Notes: generated from the letters alone by a model not told the origin. A DNA stretch of 64,000 nucleotides from Rhizobium sp. (GCA_019739215.1 JAHHDR010000024.1:369001-433000), one strand, 5' to 3'; shown: positions 41,396 to 50,286, counted from the first letter of the stretch. Numbers and translations: made by a program.

Positions 41396-41800
41396 ATGGC
41401 CGCCATCCCGCTGATGCTGATACCTTTCATCCTTTACAATCTCGCCATGTTCGGCGCGTTCGGAGGGGGCGGTGTCGAGGCACTCAAGACAGTCGTGACC
41501 AGCGTCAACATGATGTCTGGCGCCACCTGGACCATGTCGCTGGGCGACCTTTTCATCGTCATCAGCCTGATGATCCTGTTCGTGGAAGTCTTCAAGGCCA
41601 CACGCCGCTCCTCGGTCGCGCTTCTCGACCACCTGTTCTCGATGGCGCTATTCGTGGTCTTCCTCGTCGAGTTCCTGCTGGTGCAGGGCGCTGCGACCCA
41701 GATCTTCTTCATCCTGATGCTGGTGGCGTTGGTCGACGTCATCGCCGGGTTTACGGTGTCGATCAAGTCGGCGTCTCGTGACGTTGCGATCGGGCTGTGA
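41396..41800 (+). CDS. Conserved membrane protein, unknown function
   Basis: A 134-aa protein with four hydrophobic helices: MLIPFILYNLAMFGAFGG, the segment TMSLGDLFIVISLMILFVEV, LLDHLFSMALFVVFLVEFLLV and IFFILMLVALVDVIAGFTV. I recognise no domain, but a membrane protein of this layout is common near phaR or rpmF in rhizobia. ATG 41396 with GAGGAG 10 nt upstream. Converges with phaR. Confidence 0.7.
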   Translation: MAAIPLMLIPFILYNLAMFGAFGGGGVEALKTVVTSVNMMSGATWTMSLGDLFIVISLMILFVEVFKATRRSSVALLDHLFSMALFVVFLVEFLLVQGAATQIFFILMLVALVDVIAGFTVSIKSASRDVAIGL

Positions 41801-41809
41801 CGCGAGCAT

Positions 41810-41843
41810 GAAACGAAAATGGCGATCCGTCGGGATCGCCATT
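41810..41843 (-). terminator. Terminator of phaR
   Basis: Perfect 10-bp stem AATGGCGATC / GATCGCCATT (41818-41827 with 41834-41843), 6-nt loop; on the minus strand it is followed by TTCGTTTC. Confidence 0.65.
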
Positions 41844-41886
41844 CGTTCGTGACATTGGGGCGGCGGAAAACGCCGTATCCTGTCGG

Positions 41887-42465
41887 TCACATGTTCTCGA
41901 TCTTGGTCTGCAGCGCGCGAAGCTGCTCCTTGAGTTCGTCGAGATCCTTGGGCTCGGTCTTCTTGGCTTCCGGCTTGGCGCCACTTATCGCCCCGAACGG
42001 CGTGAACACTTCCATGGCTTGGCGGAAGATCTCGGTGTTACGCTTGATCTGCTCCTCCATGAGTTGCATCGGCGCCTGGAGGTTCTTCGAGAGCGGCGTG
42101 TCGCCGAGCGTCTTGGCCATGTGTTCGCGGATCTGGCTCTGCTGCTCGCCGAAGGCATGCATCGACTGCTCAAGATAGCTCGGCACGAAGGTCTGCATCT
42201 GGTCGCCGTAATAGGAGATCAGCTGGCGCAGGAACGAGATCGGCAACAACGTGTTGCCGTGCTTGGATTCCTGCTCGAAGATGATCTGCGTCAGGACCGA
42301 ATGCGTGATGTCATCGCCGCTCTTGGCGTCCTGGACAGTGAAGTCCTCCCCGCGCTTCACCATCTGGGCAAGGTCGTCAAGTGTCACATAGGTGCTGGTA
42401 CCGGTGTTGTAGAGGCGCCGGTTCGCATATTTCTTGATGACCGTCTGCCCGTCGTTTTTCGCCAT
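41887..42465 (-). CDS. phaR: Polyhydroxyalkanoate synthesis repressor PhaR
   Basis: A 192-aa DNA-binding and granule-sensing repressor. The PHB_acc_N DNA-binding domain is at residues about 8-66 (TVIKKYANRRLYNTGTSTYVTLDDLAQMV), then the PHB accumulation domain (GNTLLPISFLRQLISYYGDQMQ) and a C-terminal coiled coil (DLDELKEQLRALQTKIENM). ATG 42465 is preceded by AGGAGGAACCAA; the longer open frame to 42708 is not conserved. Divergent from phaAB, which it is expected to regulate. Confidence 0.93.
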   Translation of the reverse strand: MAKNDGQTVIKKYANRRLYNTGTSTYVTLDDLAQMVKRGEDFTVQDAKSGDDITHSVLTQIIFEQESKHGNTLLPISFLRQLISYYGDQMQTFVPSYLEQSMHAFGEQQSQIREHMAKTLGDTPLSKNLQAPMQLMEEQIKRNTEIFRQAMEVFTPFGAISGAKPEAKKTEPKDLDELKEQLRALQTKIENM

Positions 42466-42784
42466 TTGGTTCCTCCTGACAGCGCACAGTTCGGCAACTC
42501 TCGTTGCGCCCCCCTCTCCCTGACGCAAAGGAAGTGTAAGCGGAAAAGCTGCGCGAATACAAACGATTTGTGCGATGCGGCGATTTCGCGTGATTTTTCT
42601 TGCGCAGCAATTCGCAGTGCGGAAAGATAGGCGGGACGGCGACGCGGCAAGACGCGATGTCGACCGAGATATCCAGCCGGCGCCTCGCGATGAGCGCGAT
42701 GTCGGCATTCAGACGCAAGTTGCATTGACAAGTCCATTAGCACTTTGTCACTGTCCGAAGAAAAGTCATAACGGAGGAAATGCC
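42466..42784. other. phaR-phaA divergent regulatory region
   Basis: 319 bp without a gene. A TTGACA hexamer at 42725-42730 could be the phaA -35, with a weak -10; CGGAGGAAATGCC is the phaA ribosome site. Probable target of PhaR autoregulation, but I cannot point to its operator. Confidence 0.5.
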
Positions 42785-43967
42785 ATGTCCAGCCCCTCGA
42801 TCGTCATCGCCAGCGCCGCTCGAAACCGCCGTCGGATCATTCAACGGCGCCTTTGCAAACACGCCGGCGCACGAGCTGGGTATCTCGGTCATCAACGGCG
42901 TGCTCGCCCGCGCCGGCGTCGACGCCTCCGAGGTCAACGAGGTCATCCTGGGCCAGGTCCTGCCCGCCGGCGAAGGCCAGAACCCGGCGCGGCAGGCCGC
43001 CATCAAGGCCGGCATTCCGATCGAGGCGACAGCGATGGGCATCAACCAGCTCTGCGGTTCCGGCCTGCGCGCGGTCGCGCTCGGCATGCAGCAGATCGTC
43101 AGTGGCGACGCCGACATCATCATTGCCGGCGGAATGGAATCCATGTCGATGGCGCCGCATTGCGCCCACCTGCGCGGCGGCGTGAAGATGGGGGACTTCA
43201 AGATGATCGACACGATGATCAAGGACGGCCTGACCGACGCCTTCCACGGCTATCACATGGGCATTACCGCCGAGAATGTCGCGCGCCAGTGGCAGTTGAC
43301 CCGCGACGAGCAGGACGCTTTCGCGGTTGCCTCGCAGAACAAGGCAGAGGCCGCGCAGGTCGCCGGCCGGTTCAAGGACGAGATCGTGCCCTTCACGATC
43401 AAGGGCCGCAAGGGCGACACGATCGTCGATGCCGACGAGTACATCCGCCACGGCGCGACCATCGACCAGATGGCGAAGCTGCGGCCCGCCTTCGACAAGG
43501 AAGGCACGGTGACCGCCGGAAATGCCTCCGGTCTCAACGACGGCGCCGCCGCCGCGCTGCTGATGACGGAGGAGAATGCCGCGAGGCGTGGCATCAAGCC
43601 GCTCGCCCGCATCGTGTCCTGGGCAACCGCCGGCGTCGACCCGAAGATCATGGGAACCGGGCCGATCCCCGCATCGCGCAAGGCACTTCAAAAGGCCGGC
43701 TGGTCGATCGGCGATCTCGATCTCGTCGAGGCCAACGAAGCCTTCGCGGCCCAGGCCTGCGCGGTCAACAAGGACCTCGGCTGGAATCCCGATATCGTCA
43801 ACGTCAATGGCGGCGCTATTGCCATCGGCCATCCGATCGGCGCGTCCGGCGCCCGTGTCCTCAACACGCTGCTGTTCGAAATGAAGCGCCGCTCGGCGAA
43901 GAAAGGCCTCGCCACGCTCTGCATCGGCGGCGGCATGGGTATCGCGCTCTGCGTGGAAGCGATGTGA
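42785..43967 (+). CDS. phaA: Acetyl-CoA acetyltransferase (beta-ketothiolase), one frameshift
   Basis: About 393 aa; condenses two acetyl-CoA to acetoacetyl-CoA, first step of PHB synthesis. Acyl-enzyme Cys90 in [47 protein letters not shown], catalytic His in [13 protein letters not shown] and Cys in [11 protein letters not shown]. The frame is broken at 42823-42825 (AAA for AA), shortly after the start; correction gives [15 protein letters not shown]. Same break in the right copy. phaB follows 66 nt downstream. Confidence 0.95.
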
Positions 43968-44033
43968 CGCGGAACGCGTTCTCATGACATGATCGAACAG
44001 GCCTGAATAACAAAAGTGGAGGAGGGACGACCC

Positions 44034-44759
44034 ATGAGCAGAGTGGCGCTAGTGACGGGTGGAACCCGTGGCATCGGTGCGGCGATCGCGATCGCGCTGA
44101 AGGCTGCGGGCTGCAAGGTGGCGGTGAACTATGCCGGAAACGAGGAGGCGGCGGCCGCCTTCACCAACGAGCACGGCATTCCAGCCTACAAGTGGGACGT
44201 CTCCAGCTACGAGGCGTGCCAGCAGGGCATTGCAAAGGTCGAGGGCGATGTCGGGCCGATCGACGTGCTGGTCAACAATGCTGGCATCACCCGTGACGGC
44301 ATGTTCCACAAGATGACGCCGGCCGACTGGAACGCCGTCATCAACACCAACCTGACGGGGCTGTTCAACATGACGCATCAGGTCTGGGGCGGCATGCGCG
44401 ACCGGTCCTTCGGCCGCGTGATCAACATTTCCTCGATCAACGGCCAGAAGGGCCAGATGGGCCAGGTGAATTACTCCGCCGCCAAGGCTGGCGACATCGG
44501 CTTCACCAAGGCGCTGGCGCAGGAGGGGGCGGCCAAGGGGATCACCGTCAATGCGATCTGCCCGGGCTATATCGGCACCGAGATGGTGCGTGCCGTGCCG
44601 GAGAAGGTGCTCAACGAGCGCATCATCCCGCAGATTCCCGTCGGCCGTCTCGGCGAACCGGAGGAAATCGCCCGATGCGTCGTCTTCCTCGCCGCCGATG
44701 ATGCCGGCTTCATCACTGGCTCGACGCTCAGCGCCAATGGCGGGCAATATCTGGCCTGA
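44034..44759 (+). CDS. phaB: Acetoacetyl-CoA reductase
   Basis: A 241-aa NADPH-dependent SDR making (R)-3-hydroxybutyryl-CoA for PHB. VTGGTRGIGAAIAIALK cofactor loop, NNAGITRDGMFHKM, INISSINGQKGQMGQVNYSAAKAG with catalytic Ser/Tyr/Lys, and GYIGTEMV. ATG 44034 with GGAGGAGGG upstream; the GTG at 44016 is only the ribosome-site region. Ends 32 nt before a terminator. Confidence 0.95.
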   Translation: MSRVALVTGGTRGIGAAIAIALKAAGCKVAVNYAGNEEAAAAFTNEHGIPAYKWDVSSYEACQQGIAKVEGDVGPIDVLVNNAGITRDGMFHKMTPADWNAVINTNLTGLFNMTHQVWGGMRDRSFGRVINISSINGQKGQMGQVNYSAAKAGDIGFTKALAQEGAAKGITVNAICPGYIGTEMVRAVPEKVLNERIIPQIPVGRLGEPEEIARCVVFLAADDAGFITGSTLSANGGQYLA

Positions 44760-44791
44760 CCGTCTTACGCGGATGACCCCAAGCTTCGGAT

Positions 44792-44816
44792 CGGCGCAAC
44801 ACCGGCGCCGTTTTCG
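44792..44816 (+). terminator. Terminator of phaAB
   Basis: Stem CGGCGC / GCGCCG with a 7-nt loop and TTTTCGTCT tail; lies between convergent phaB and the RibD-type gene. Confidence 0.65.
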
Positions 44817-44818
44817 TC

Positions 44819-45355
44819 TCAATCGACCGTGTAGCGGGATTGCACCAGACCCGACGGGTAGCCACGCGTCTCGCGATGCGTCAACCGTATATCCCGCCCG
44901 ATCGCTCCGAACAGCGGCAGTCCATCGCCGATCAGCACGGGGACGCGGGTGACGACCATGTCGGCGATCAATCCTTCGCGGAGAAACGCCTGGATGATCT
45001 TGCCGCCGTCGACATAGACACGGTTCCAGCCACGCGCACCAAGGCTGTCCATGAGTTCGCGCGGCGTGAGTGCCGAGAATTCCACCTTGTCCCGCAGGTC
45101 GGCGCGCAAGGTCGAGCCATCGAGAGACCGGGTGAGTACGATGACCGGCTTGGGGTAGGGCCATTCGCCGAACTCGAGGACCTTTTCAAAGGCCCCCCGG
45201 CCCATGACCAGCCCGTCGACCGTAGCAAGAAAGTCGTCGTAGCCATAGTTCTCGCCCGGGTCCGATTCGAGCCCGGGCAACCAGTCGATGGATCCATCAG
45301 GCCGGGCGATGAAGCCATCGAGGCTGGTGGCGATAAAGACGTGGCCGGTCGTCAT
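44819..45355 (-). CDS. Dihydrofolate reductase family protein (RibD C-terminal type)
   Basis: A 178-aa NADPH-binding reductase of the RibD_C/DHFR-like superfamily: FIATSLDGFIARPDGSIDWL at the start, LVMGRGAFEKVLEFGEWPYPKP, then GWNRVYVDGGKIIQAFLREGLI and the C-terminal VTRVPVLIGDGLPLFG. Such stand-alone proteins have no settled substrate. Upstream (minus strand) lie a TTAACCAT half-site at 45376 and the A copy of the paired GATTCG module at 45404-45461, so it may share regulation with the two small envelope genes beyond. Confidence 0.85.
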   Translation of the reverse strand: MTTGHVFIATSLDGFIARPDGSIDWLPGLESDPGENYGYDDFLATVDGLVMGRGAFEKVLEFGEWPYPKPVIVLTRSLDGSTLRADLRDKVEFSALTPRELMDSLGARGWNRVYVDGGKIIQAFLREGLIADMVVTRVPVLIGDGLPLFGAIGRDIRLTHRETRGYPSGLVQSRYTVD

Positions 45356-45403
45356 GGACGATGCTCTCCTTCGCTATGGTTAAAAATTTAATAAAACTCA
45401 ATA

Positions 45404-45461
45404 TGTTGTGGTGAACAAACCGGGAAGAGTGGCGGAATGCCGATTCGTCAGTGATTCGTTC
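45404..45461. promoter_or_regulatory. Bipartite GTGAAC / GATTCG module, copy A
   Basis: TGTTGT at 45404, GTGAAC at 45411, and GATTCGTCAGTGATTCGTTC at 45442-45461. The GTGAAC-to-GATTC distance is 31 nt, the same as in copies B and C. Lies upstream of the RibD-type gene. Confidence 0.55.
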
Positions 45462-45476
45462 TCCTTCCGATCGACG

Positions 45477-45507
45477 CAAAAAGAAGCGGCGCCTCGAAAG
45501 GCGCCGC
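45477..45507 (-). terminator. Terminator of the glycine-zipper lipoprotein gene
   Basis: Perfect 9-bp stem GCGGCGCCT / AGGCGCCGC with loop CGAA (45486-45507); the minus strand continues TTCTTTTT. Confidence 0.8.
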
Positions 45508-45535
45508 ATGTAACCGGGAAGAGAGCGAGAAACTG

Positions 45536-45796
45536 TCAGCGGCAACGCGCTTCGTGCAGCCGGCCGCGGCGGTCGCGATAGACGCAGTATCCGCTGCGCT
45601 TCTTCGATTTGCTGACGAGGGCCATGGTGACGCCGCCGATCACCGCGCCGGCCACGACACCCGACGTACGGCCGGTGACGACACCGCCCACCACGGCGCC
45701 GGTTGCGGCGCCGAGGGTGACATTCTTCTCGGTGCGGGTGCAGGATGTGAGGGCGAGCGGGGCGATGAGAAGAGAAGCAATTATGATGCTTTTCAT
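45536..45796 (-). CDS. Small glycine-zipper lipoprotein
   Basis: 86 aa. MKSIIIASLLIAPLALTSC is a type II signal peptide with lipobox ALTSC, so Cys19 is lipidated. The middle is a glycine zipper with repeated GAxxGGVVxG (ATGAVVGGVVTGRTSGVVAGAV split over residues 30-55), and the tail is basic with two cysteines (YCVYRDRRGRLHEARC). Likely an outer-membrane or periplasmic envelope-stress protein. 19 nt downstream of the DUF3309 gene, same strand. Confidence 0.8.
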   Translation of the reverse strand: MKSIIIASLLIAPLALTSCTRTEKNVTLGAATGAVVGGVVTGRTSGVVAGAVIGGVTMALVSKSKKRSGYCVYRDRRGRLHEARCR

Positions 45797-45815
45797 AATG
45801 AGCGATCCTTTCAGA

Positions 45816-45971
45816 CTATATTCGTCCCATCAGGACGAGGATGAGGACGATGATCAGGACAAGGCCCAGTCCGCCGGACGGGCCATAACCCCAGCTGCGG
45901 CTGTGACCCCAACTCGGGATCGCCCCGATCAGGAGCAGGATGAGGACGATGATGAGGATAGTGCCGAGCAT
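45816..45971 (-). CDS. DUF3309 small membrane protein
   Basis: 51 aa: two short very hydrophobic helices (TILIIVLILLLIGAIP and GLVLIIVLILVLMGRI) joined by WGHSRSWGYGPSGG. This is the DUF3309 pattern found across alphaproteobacteria, often stress-induced; function unknown. ATG 45971 with GGGAGGCTCC-like purines on the plus complement (GGAGCCTCCC in front of the start on the coding strand). Probably co-transcribed with the lipoprotein. Confidence 0.75.
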   Translation of the reverse strand: MLGTILIIVLILLLIGAIPSWGHSRSWGYGPSGGLGLVLIIVLILVLMGRI

Positions 45972-46123
45972 GGGAGGCTCCGTTCGGATTTTTGTTCGAG
46001 ACGGAGGCTAACGCGTCGAGTGAGCCACAAGTTCCAAACCCCTGCGTCGACAAGGCATTCCCGAGACTGTGGCAGCGAAGAGGAGTCTATGGTTAATGAA
46101 GTCCTGCACCACTAAATCTAGTC

Positions 46124-46174
46124 GTGAACGTAACGGGAAAATGCCGGACTGCCTGATTCGTCGGTGATTCGTTC
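46124..46174. promoter_or_regulatory. Bipartite GTGAAC / GATTCG module, copy B
   Basis: GTGAAC at 46124-46129 and GATTCGTCGGTGATTCGTTC at 46155-46174, start-to-start distance 31 nt. Upstream of the DUF3309 gene when read on the minus strand. Confidence 0.55.
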
Positions 46175-46355
46175 GATTTTGGTTCAGGCGTCACGGGCTC
46201 TTGCTCACCAATGCGTCCGGGCAGCTTTTACAAAGCGTTAACCATGAATGCGAACTCCGTTTGACGCGATCGCACGCCGATTTTCGGTCGGGCCTGCGCA
46301 TTTTCCGCCTGAACCCGGCGGGATTCAGCATGTTGCGCGGCAGGTGCCGACAACC

Positions 46356-46419
46356 ACAACATGTTGTCGTGAACAAAGAAGGTACGCATTGGAGTCATCG
46401 ATTCGTCGCCGATTCGTTC
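46356..46419. promoter_or_regulatory. Bipartite GTGAAC / GATTCG module, copy C, with ACAACATGTTGT
   Basis: Perfect 12-bp palindrome ACAACATGTTGT (46356-46367), GTGAAC at 46369-46374, GATTCGTCGCCGATTCGTTC at 46400-46419, again 31 nt apart. About 120 nt upstream of the helicase start. Confidence 0.55.
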
Positions 46420-46541
46420 TGAACCTGTTCCGAAACTTAACAGTCGGTCGATTTTGATGGTTGACGGGATGTAAACGGCCCCGTCCGGGCCCATATCCGC
46501 AGCACCGCCGCCGCGTCTTGCAATTGTGACAAAGCAGATGC

Positions 46542-47954
46542 ATGGATGTTCGCCCGGTCCTGGACCGGACAGAATTGAACTGGACTGGACCGCGTTTGAA
46601 ATCCGATCCCCTGACCTTGAGCGGCCGCGGCGTTACCGCGGTGCTCGGCCCGACCAATACCGGCAAGACGCATTATGCCATCGAGCGCATGGTGGCGCAC
46701 GGCTCCGGTGTGATCGGCCTGCCGCTCCGCCTTCTGGCGCGCGAGGTCTATGGACGGGTCGTCGAAAAGGTCGGCGCGGCGAATGTGGCGCTCATCACCG
46801 GTGAGGAGAAGATCGCTCCGCCCAATGCCCGCTTCTCGGTCTGCACCGTCGAGGCGATGCCGGACGAGACCAAGGCCGCCTTCGTCGCCGTCGACGAGGT
46901 GCAGCTCGCGGCGGATTTCGAGCGCGGCCATGTCTTCACTGACCGCATCCTGCACCTGAGGGGCCGCGAGGAGACCCTGCTGCTCGGGGCGGCCACGATG
47001 AAGCCGATCCTCACCCAGGTGCTGCCGGGCATAGACATCGTCGAACGCCCGCGCCTGTCACAGCTCTTCTATGCCGGTTACAAGAAGATTACACGCCTGC
47101 CGCACCGGTCGGCGATCGTCGCCTTTTCGGCCGACGAGGTCTACGCGATCGCCGAACTGGTGAAGCGCCAGCGCGGCGGTGCGGCGGTCGTCATCGGCGC
47201 GCTGTCGCCACGGACCCGCAATGCACAGGTCGCGCTCTACCAGGCCGGCGAGGTCGACTATATCGTCGCCACCGACGCAATTGGCATGGGGCTCAATCTC
47301 GACATCGACCATGTGGCCTTCGCCCAGGATCGAAAGTTCGACGGATTCCAGTATCGCAATCTCAATGCCGGCGAGCTCGGCCAGATCGCCGGCCGCGCCG
47401 GCCGCCATCTGCGAGACGGCACGTTCGGCGTGACCGGCCAGACCCGCCCGTTCGACGACGAACTGGTCCAGCGGATCGAAAGCCACCAGTTCGACAACGT
47501 CAAGGTCATGCAGTGGCGATCGAAGGCGCTGGATTTTGCCTCGATCGCCGCGCTTCGCGCCAGCCTCGATACGGCGCCGCGGCTGCAGGGGCTGACAAAG
47601 GCGCTTCCGTCCGTCGATTACCAGGCGCTGGAGCATCTTGCCCGCTACCCAGACGTTTTGGAGCTTGCCACCACGCGCGAAAGAGTGGAAAAGCTCTGGG
47701 AGATTTGCGCGCTGCCCGATTACCGGCGGATCACGTCGCTGCAGCATTCGGACCTTGTGGCGTCATTGTACAAGGACATCATCCGCCACGGCGCCGTTGA
47801 TGAAGGCTTCATGGCCGAGCAGGTTCGCCGCGCCGACAGGACTGATGGCGATATCGACACGCTTTCGGCGCGTATTGCGCAAATCAGGACTTGGACCTAT
47901 GTGTCCAACCGGCCGGGCTGGCTTGCAGATCCGGCACACTGGCAGGAAAAAACG
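46542..47954 (+). CDS. SUV3/MgpS-like superfamily 2 helicase, C-terminus lost at the fold-back
   Basis: The first ~471 residues of a helicase normally twice as long in rhizobia. Walker A is VLGPTNTGKTHYAIERM, motif II FVAVDEVQLAADFERGHVF, motif III LLLGAATMKPIL, then IGALSPRTRNAQVALYQAGEVDYIVATDAIGMGLNLD and the motif VI GQIAGRAGRHLRDG. It continues correctly through the unique spacer (SARIAQIRTWTYVSNRPGWL, then ADPAHWQEKTR) and stops at the junction; the frame after 47955 reads reversed DNA. Start may be ATG 46542 or a TTG near 46594. Confidence 0.85.
47736..47954. other. Unique 219-bp spacer at the centre of the inverted repeat
   Basis: The only part of 31698-64000 without a mirror copy. 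It encodes the natural in-frame continuation of the helicase. The left arm ends ...GGCGGATCACG at 47735 and the right begins CGTGATCCGCC at 47955; ACGCGT straddles the right junction. Confidence 0.9.
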
Positions 47955-49148
47955 CGTGATCCGCCGGTAATCGGGCAGCGCGCAAATCTCCCAGAGCTTT
48001 TCCACTCTTTCGCGCGTGGTGGCAAGCTCCAAAACGTCTGGGTAGCGGGCAAGATGCTCCAGCGCCTGGTAATCGACGGACGGAAGCGCCTTTGTCAGCC
48101 CCTGCAGCCGCGGCGCCGTATCGAGGCTGGCGCGAAGCGCGGCGATCGAGGCAAAATCCAGCGCCTTCGATCGCCACTGCATGACCTTGACGTTGTCGAA
48201 CTGGTGGCTTTCGATCCGCTGGACCAGTTCGTCGTCGAACGGGCGGGTCTGGCCGGTCACGCCGAACGTGCCGTCTCGCAGATGGCGGCCGGCGCGGCCG
48301 GCGATCTGGCCGAGCTCGCCGGCATTGAGATTGCGATACTGGAATCCGTCGAACTTTCGATCCTGGGCGAAGGCCACATGGTCGATGTCGAGATTGAGCC
48401 CCATGCCAATTGCGTCGGTGGCGACGATATAGTCGACCTCGCCGGCCTGGTAGAGCGCGACCTGTGCATTGCGGGTCCGTGGCGACAGCGCGCCGATGAC
48501 GACCGCCGCACCGCCGCGCTGGCGCTTCACCAGTTCGGCGATCGCGTAGACCTCGTCGGCCGAAAAGGCGACGATCGCCGACCGGTGCGGCAGGCGTGTA
48601 ATCTTCTTGTAACCGGCATAGAAGAGCTGTGACAGGCGCGGGCGTTCGACGATGTCTATGCCCGGCAGCACCTGGGTGAGGATCGGCTTCATCGTGGCCG
48701 CCCCGAGCAGCAGGGTCTCCTCGCGGCCCCTCAGGTGCAGGATGCGGTCAGTGAAGACATGGCCGCGCTCGAAATCCGCCGCGAGCTGCACCTCGTCGAC
48801 GGCGACGAAGGCGGCCTTGGTCTCGTCCGGCATCGCCTCGACGGTGCAGACCGAGAAGCGGGCATTGGGCGGAGCGATCTTCTCCTCACCGGTGATGAGC
48901 GCCACATTCGCCGCGCCGACCTTTTCGACGACCCGTCCATAGACCTCGCGCGCCAGAAGGCGGAGCGGCAGGCCGATCACACCGGAGCCGTGCGCCACCA
49001 TGCGCTCGATGGCATAATGCGTCTTGCCGGTATTGGTCGGGCCGAGCACCGCGGTAACGCCGCGGCCGCTCAAGGTCAGGGGATCGGATTTCAAACGCGG
49101 TCCAGTCCAGTTCAATTCTGTCCGGTCCAGGACCGGGCGAACATCCAT
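47955..49148 (-). CDS. SUV3-like helicase, mirror copy, truncated
   Basis: Identical to 46542-47735 reversed: Walker A, DEVQ and GRAGRH motifs are all present. Coding stops matching the family at 47955; the open frame that continues to 47763 is antisense to the spacer and not helicase. Confidence 0.8.
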
Positions 49149-49718
49149 GCATCTGCTTTGTCACAATTGCAAGACGCGGCGGCGGTGCTGCGGATATGGG
49201 CCCGGACGGGGCCGTTTACATCCCGTCAACCATCAAAATCGACCGACTGTTAAGTTTCGGAACAGGTTCAGAACGAATCGGCGACGAATCGATGACTCCA
49301 ATGCGTACCTTCTTTGTTCACGACAACATGTTGTGGTTGTCGGCACCTGCCGCGCAACATGCTGAATCCCGCCGGGTTCAGGCGGAAAATGCGCAGGCCC
49401 GACCGAAAATCGGCGTGCGATCGCGTCAAACGGAGTTCGCATTCATGGTTAACGCTTTGTAAAAGCTGCCCGGACGCATTGGTGAGCAAGAGCCCGTGAC
49501 GCCTGAACCAAAATCGAACGAATCACCGACGAATCAGGCAGTCCGGCATTTTCCCGTTACGTTCACGACTAGATTTAGTGGTGCAGGACTTCATTAACCA
49601 TAGACTCCTCTTCGCTGCCACAGTCTCGGGAATGCCTTGTCGACGCAGGGGTTTGGAACTTGTGGCTCACTCGACGCGTTAGCCTCCGTCTCGAACAAAA
49701 ATCCGAACGGAGCCTCCC
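49149..49718. other. Mirror copy of the 570-bp regulatory region
   Basis: Contains reversed module C (49271-49334) and module B (49516-49566) and the same TTAACCAT half-sites. No gene seen. Confidence 0.6.
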
Positions 49719-49874
49719 ATGCTCGGCACTATCCTCATCATCGTCCTCATCCTGCTCCTGATCGGGGCGATCCCGAGTTGGGGTCACAGCCGCAGCTGGG
49801 GTTATGGCCCGTCCGGCGGACTGGGCCTTGTCCTGATCATCGTCCTCATCCTCGTCCTGATGGGACGAATATAG
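49719..49874 (+). CDS. DUF3309 small membrane protein, mirror copy
   Basis: 51 aa, identical to the gene at 45816-45971. The coding-strand ribosome site GGAGCCTCCC is directly visible here. Confidence 0.75.
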   Translation: MLGTILIIVLILLLIGAIPSWGHSRSWGYGPSGGLGLVLIIVLILVLMGRI

Positions 49875-49893
49875 TCTGAAAGGATCGCTCATT

Positions 49894-50154
49894 ATGAAAA
49901 GCATCATAATTGCTTCTCTTCTCATCGCCCCGCTCGCCCTCACATCCTGCACCCGCACCGAGAAGAATGTCACCCTCGGCGCCGCAACCGGCGCCGTGGT
50001 GGGCGGTGTCGTCACCGGCCGTACGTCGGGTGTCGTGGCCGGCGCGGTGATCGGCGGCGTCACCATGGCCCTCGTCAGCAAATCGAAGAAGCGCAGCGGA
50101 TACTGCGTCTATCGCGACCGCCGCGGCCGGCTGCACGAAGCGCGTTGCCGCTGA
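49894..50154 (+). CDS. Glycine-zipper lipoprotein, mirror copy
   Basis: 86 aa, identical to 45536-45796, with its terminator hairpin at 50183-50213. Confidence 0.8.
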   Translation: MKSIIIASLLIAPLALTSCTRTEKNVTLGAATGAVVGGVVTGRTSGVVAGAVIGGVTMALVSKSKKRSGYCVYRDRRGRLHEARCR

Positions 50155-50228
50155 CAGTTTCTCGCTCTCTTCCCGGTTACATGCGGCGCCTTTCGAGGCG
50201 CCGCTTCTTTTTGCGTCGATCGGAAGGA

Positions 50229-50286
50229 GAACGAATCACTGACGAATCGGCATTCCGCCACTCTTCCCGGTTTGTTCACCACAACA
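50229..50286. promoter_or_regulatory. Module A, mirror copy
   Basis: Reads GAACGAATCACTGACGAATC then GTTCAC in the direction of the RibD-type gene. Confidence 0.5.

Larger units (their letters stand above)
45972..46541. other. 570-bp regulatory intergenic region
   Basis: No gene is apparent. It contains TTAACCAT half-sites (46089-46096 reversed, 46238-46245), modules B (46124-46174) and C (46356-46419), and the perfect palindrome ACAACATGTTGT. It separates the DUF3309 gene (minus) from the helicase (plus). Confidence 0.6.
31698..47735. repeat. Left arm of a ~16-kb inverted repeat
   Basis: This segment recurs as its reverse complement at 47955-64000. Paired coordinates sum to 95690 in the inner part, 95691 between about 50.4 and 63.1 kb on the right, rising to 95698 at the right edge, i.e. 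eight one-base insertions in the right copy. Otherwise I see no differences in the parts compared. It covers zapE through the helicase. Confidence 0.97.

Noticed and set aside
45404..46419. CRISPR-like or mobile-element repeats
   Set aside because: Only about 26 bases are shared between copies at fixed spacing and the intervening sequence differs; there are no regular spacers or cas genes, no transposase and no target duplications.
46542..48632. A 696-aa open frame running through the repeat centre
   Set aside because: Only the part to 47954 is helicase. Beyond it the frame reads antisense helicase DNA, an accident of the fold-back. The same applies to the 461-aa minus-strand frame ending at 47763.
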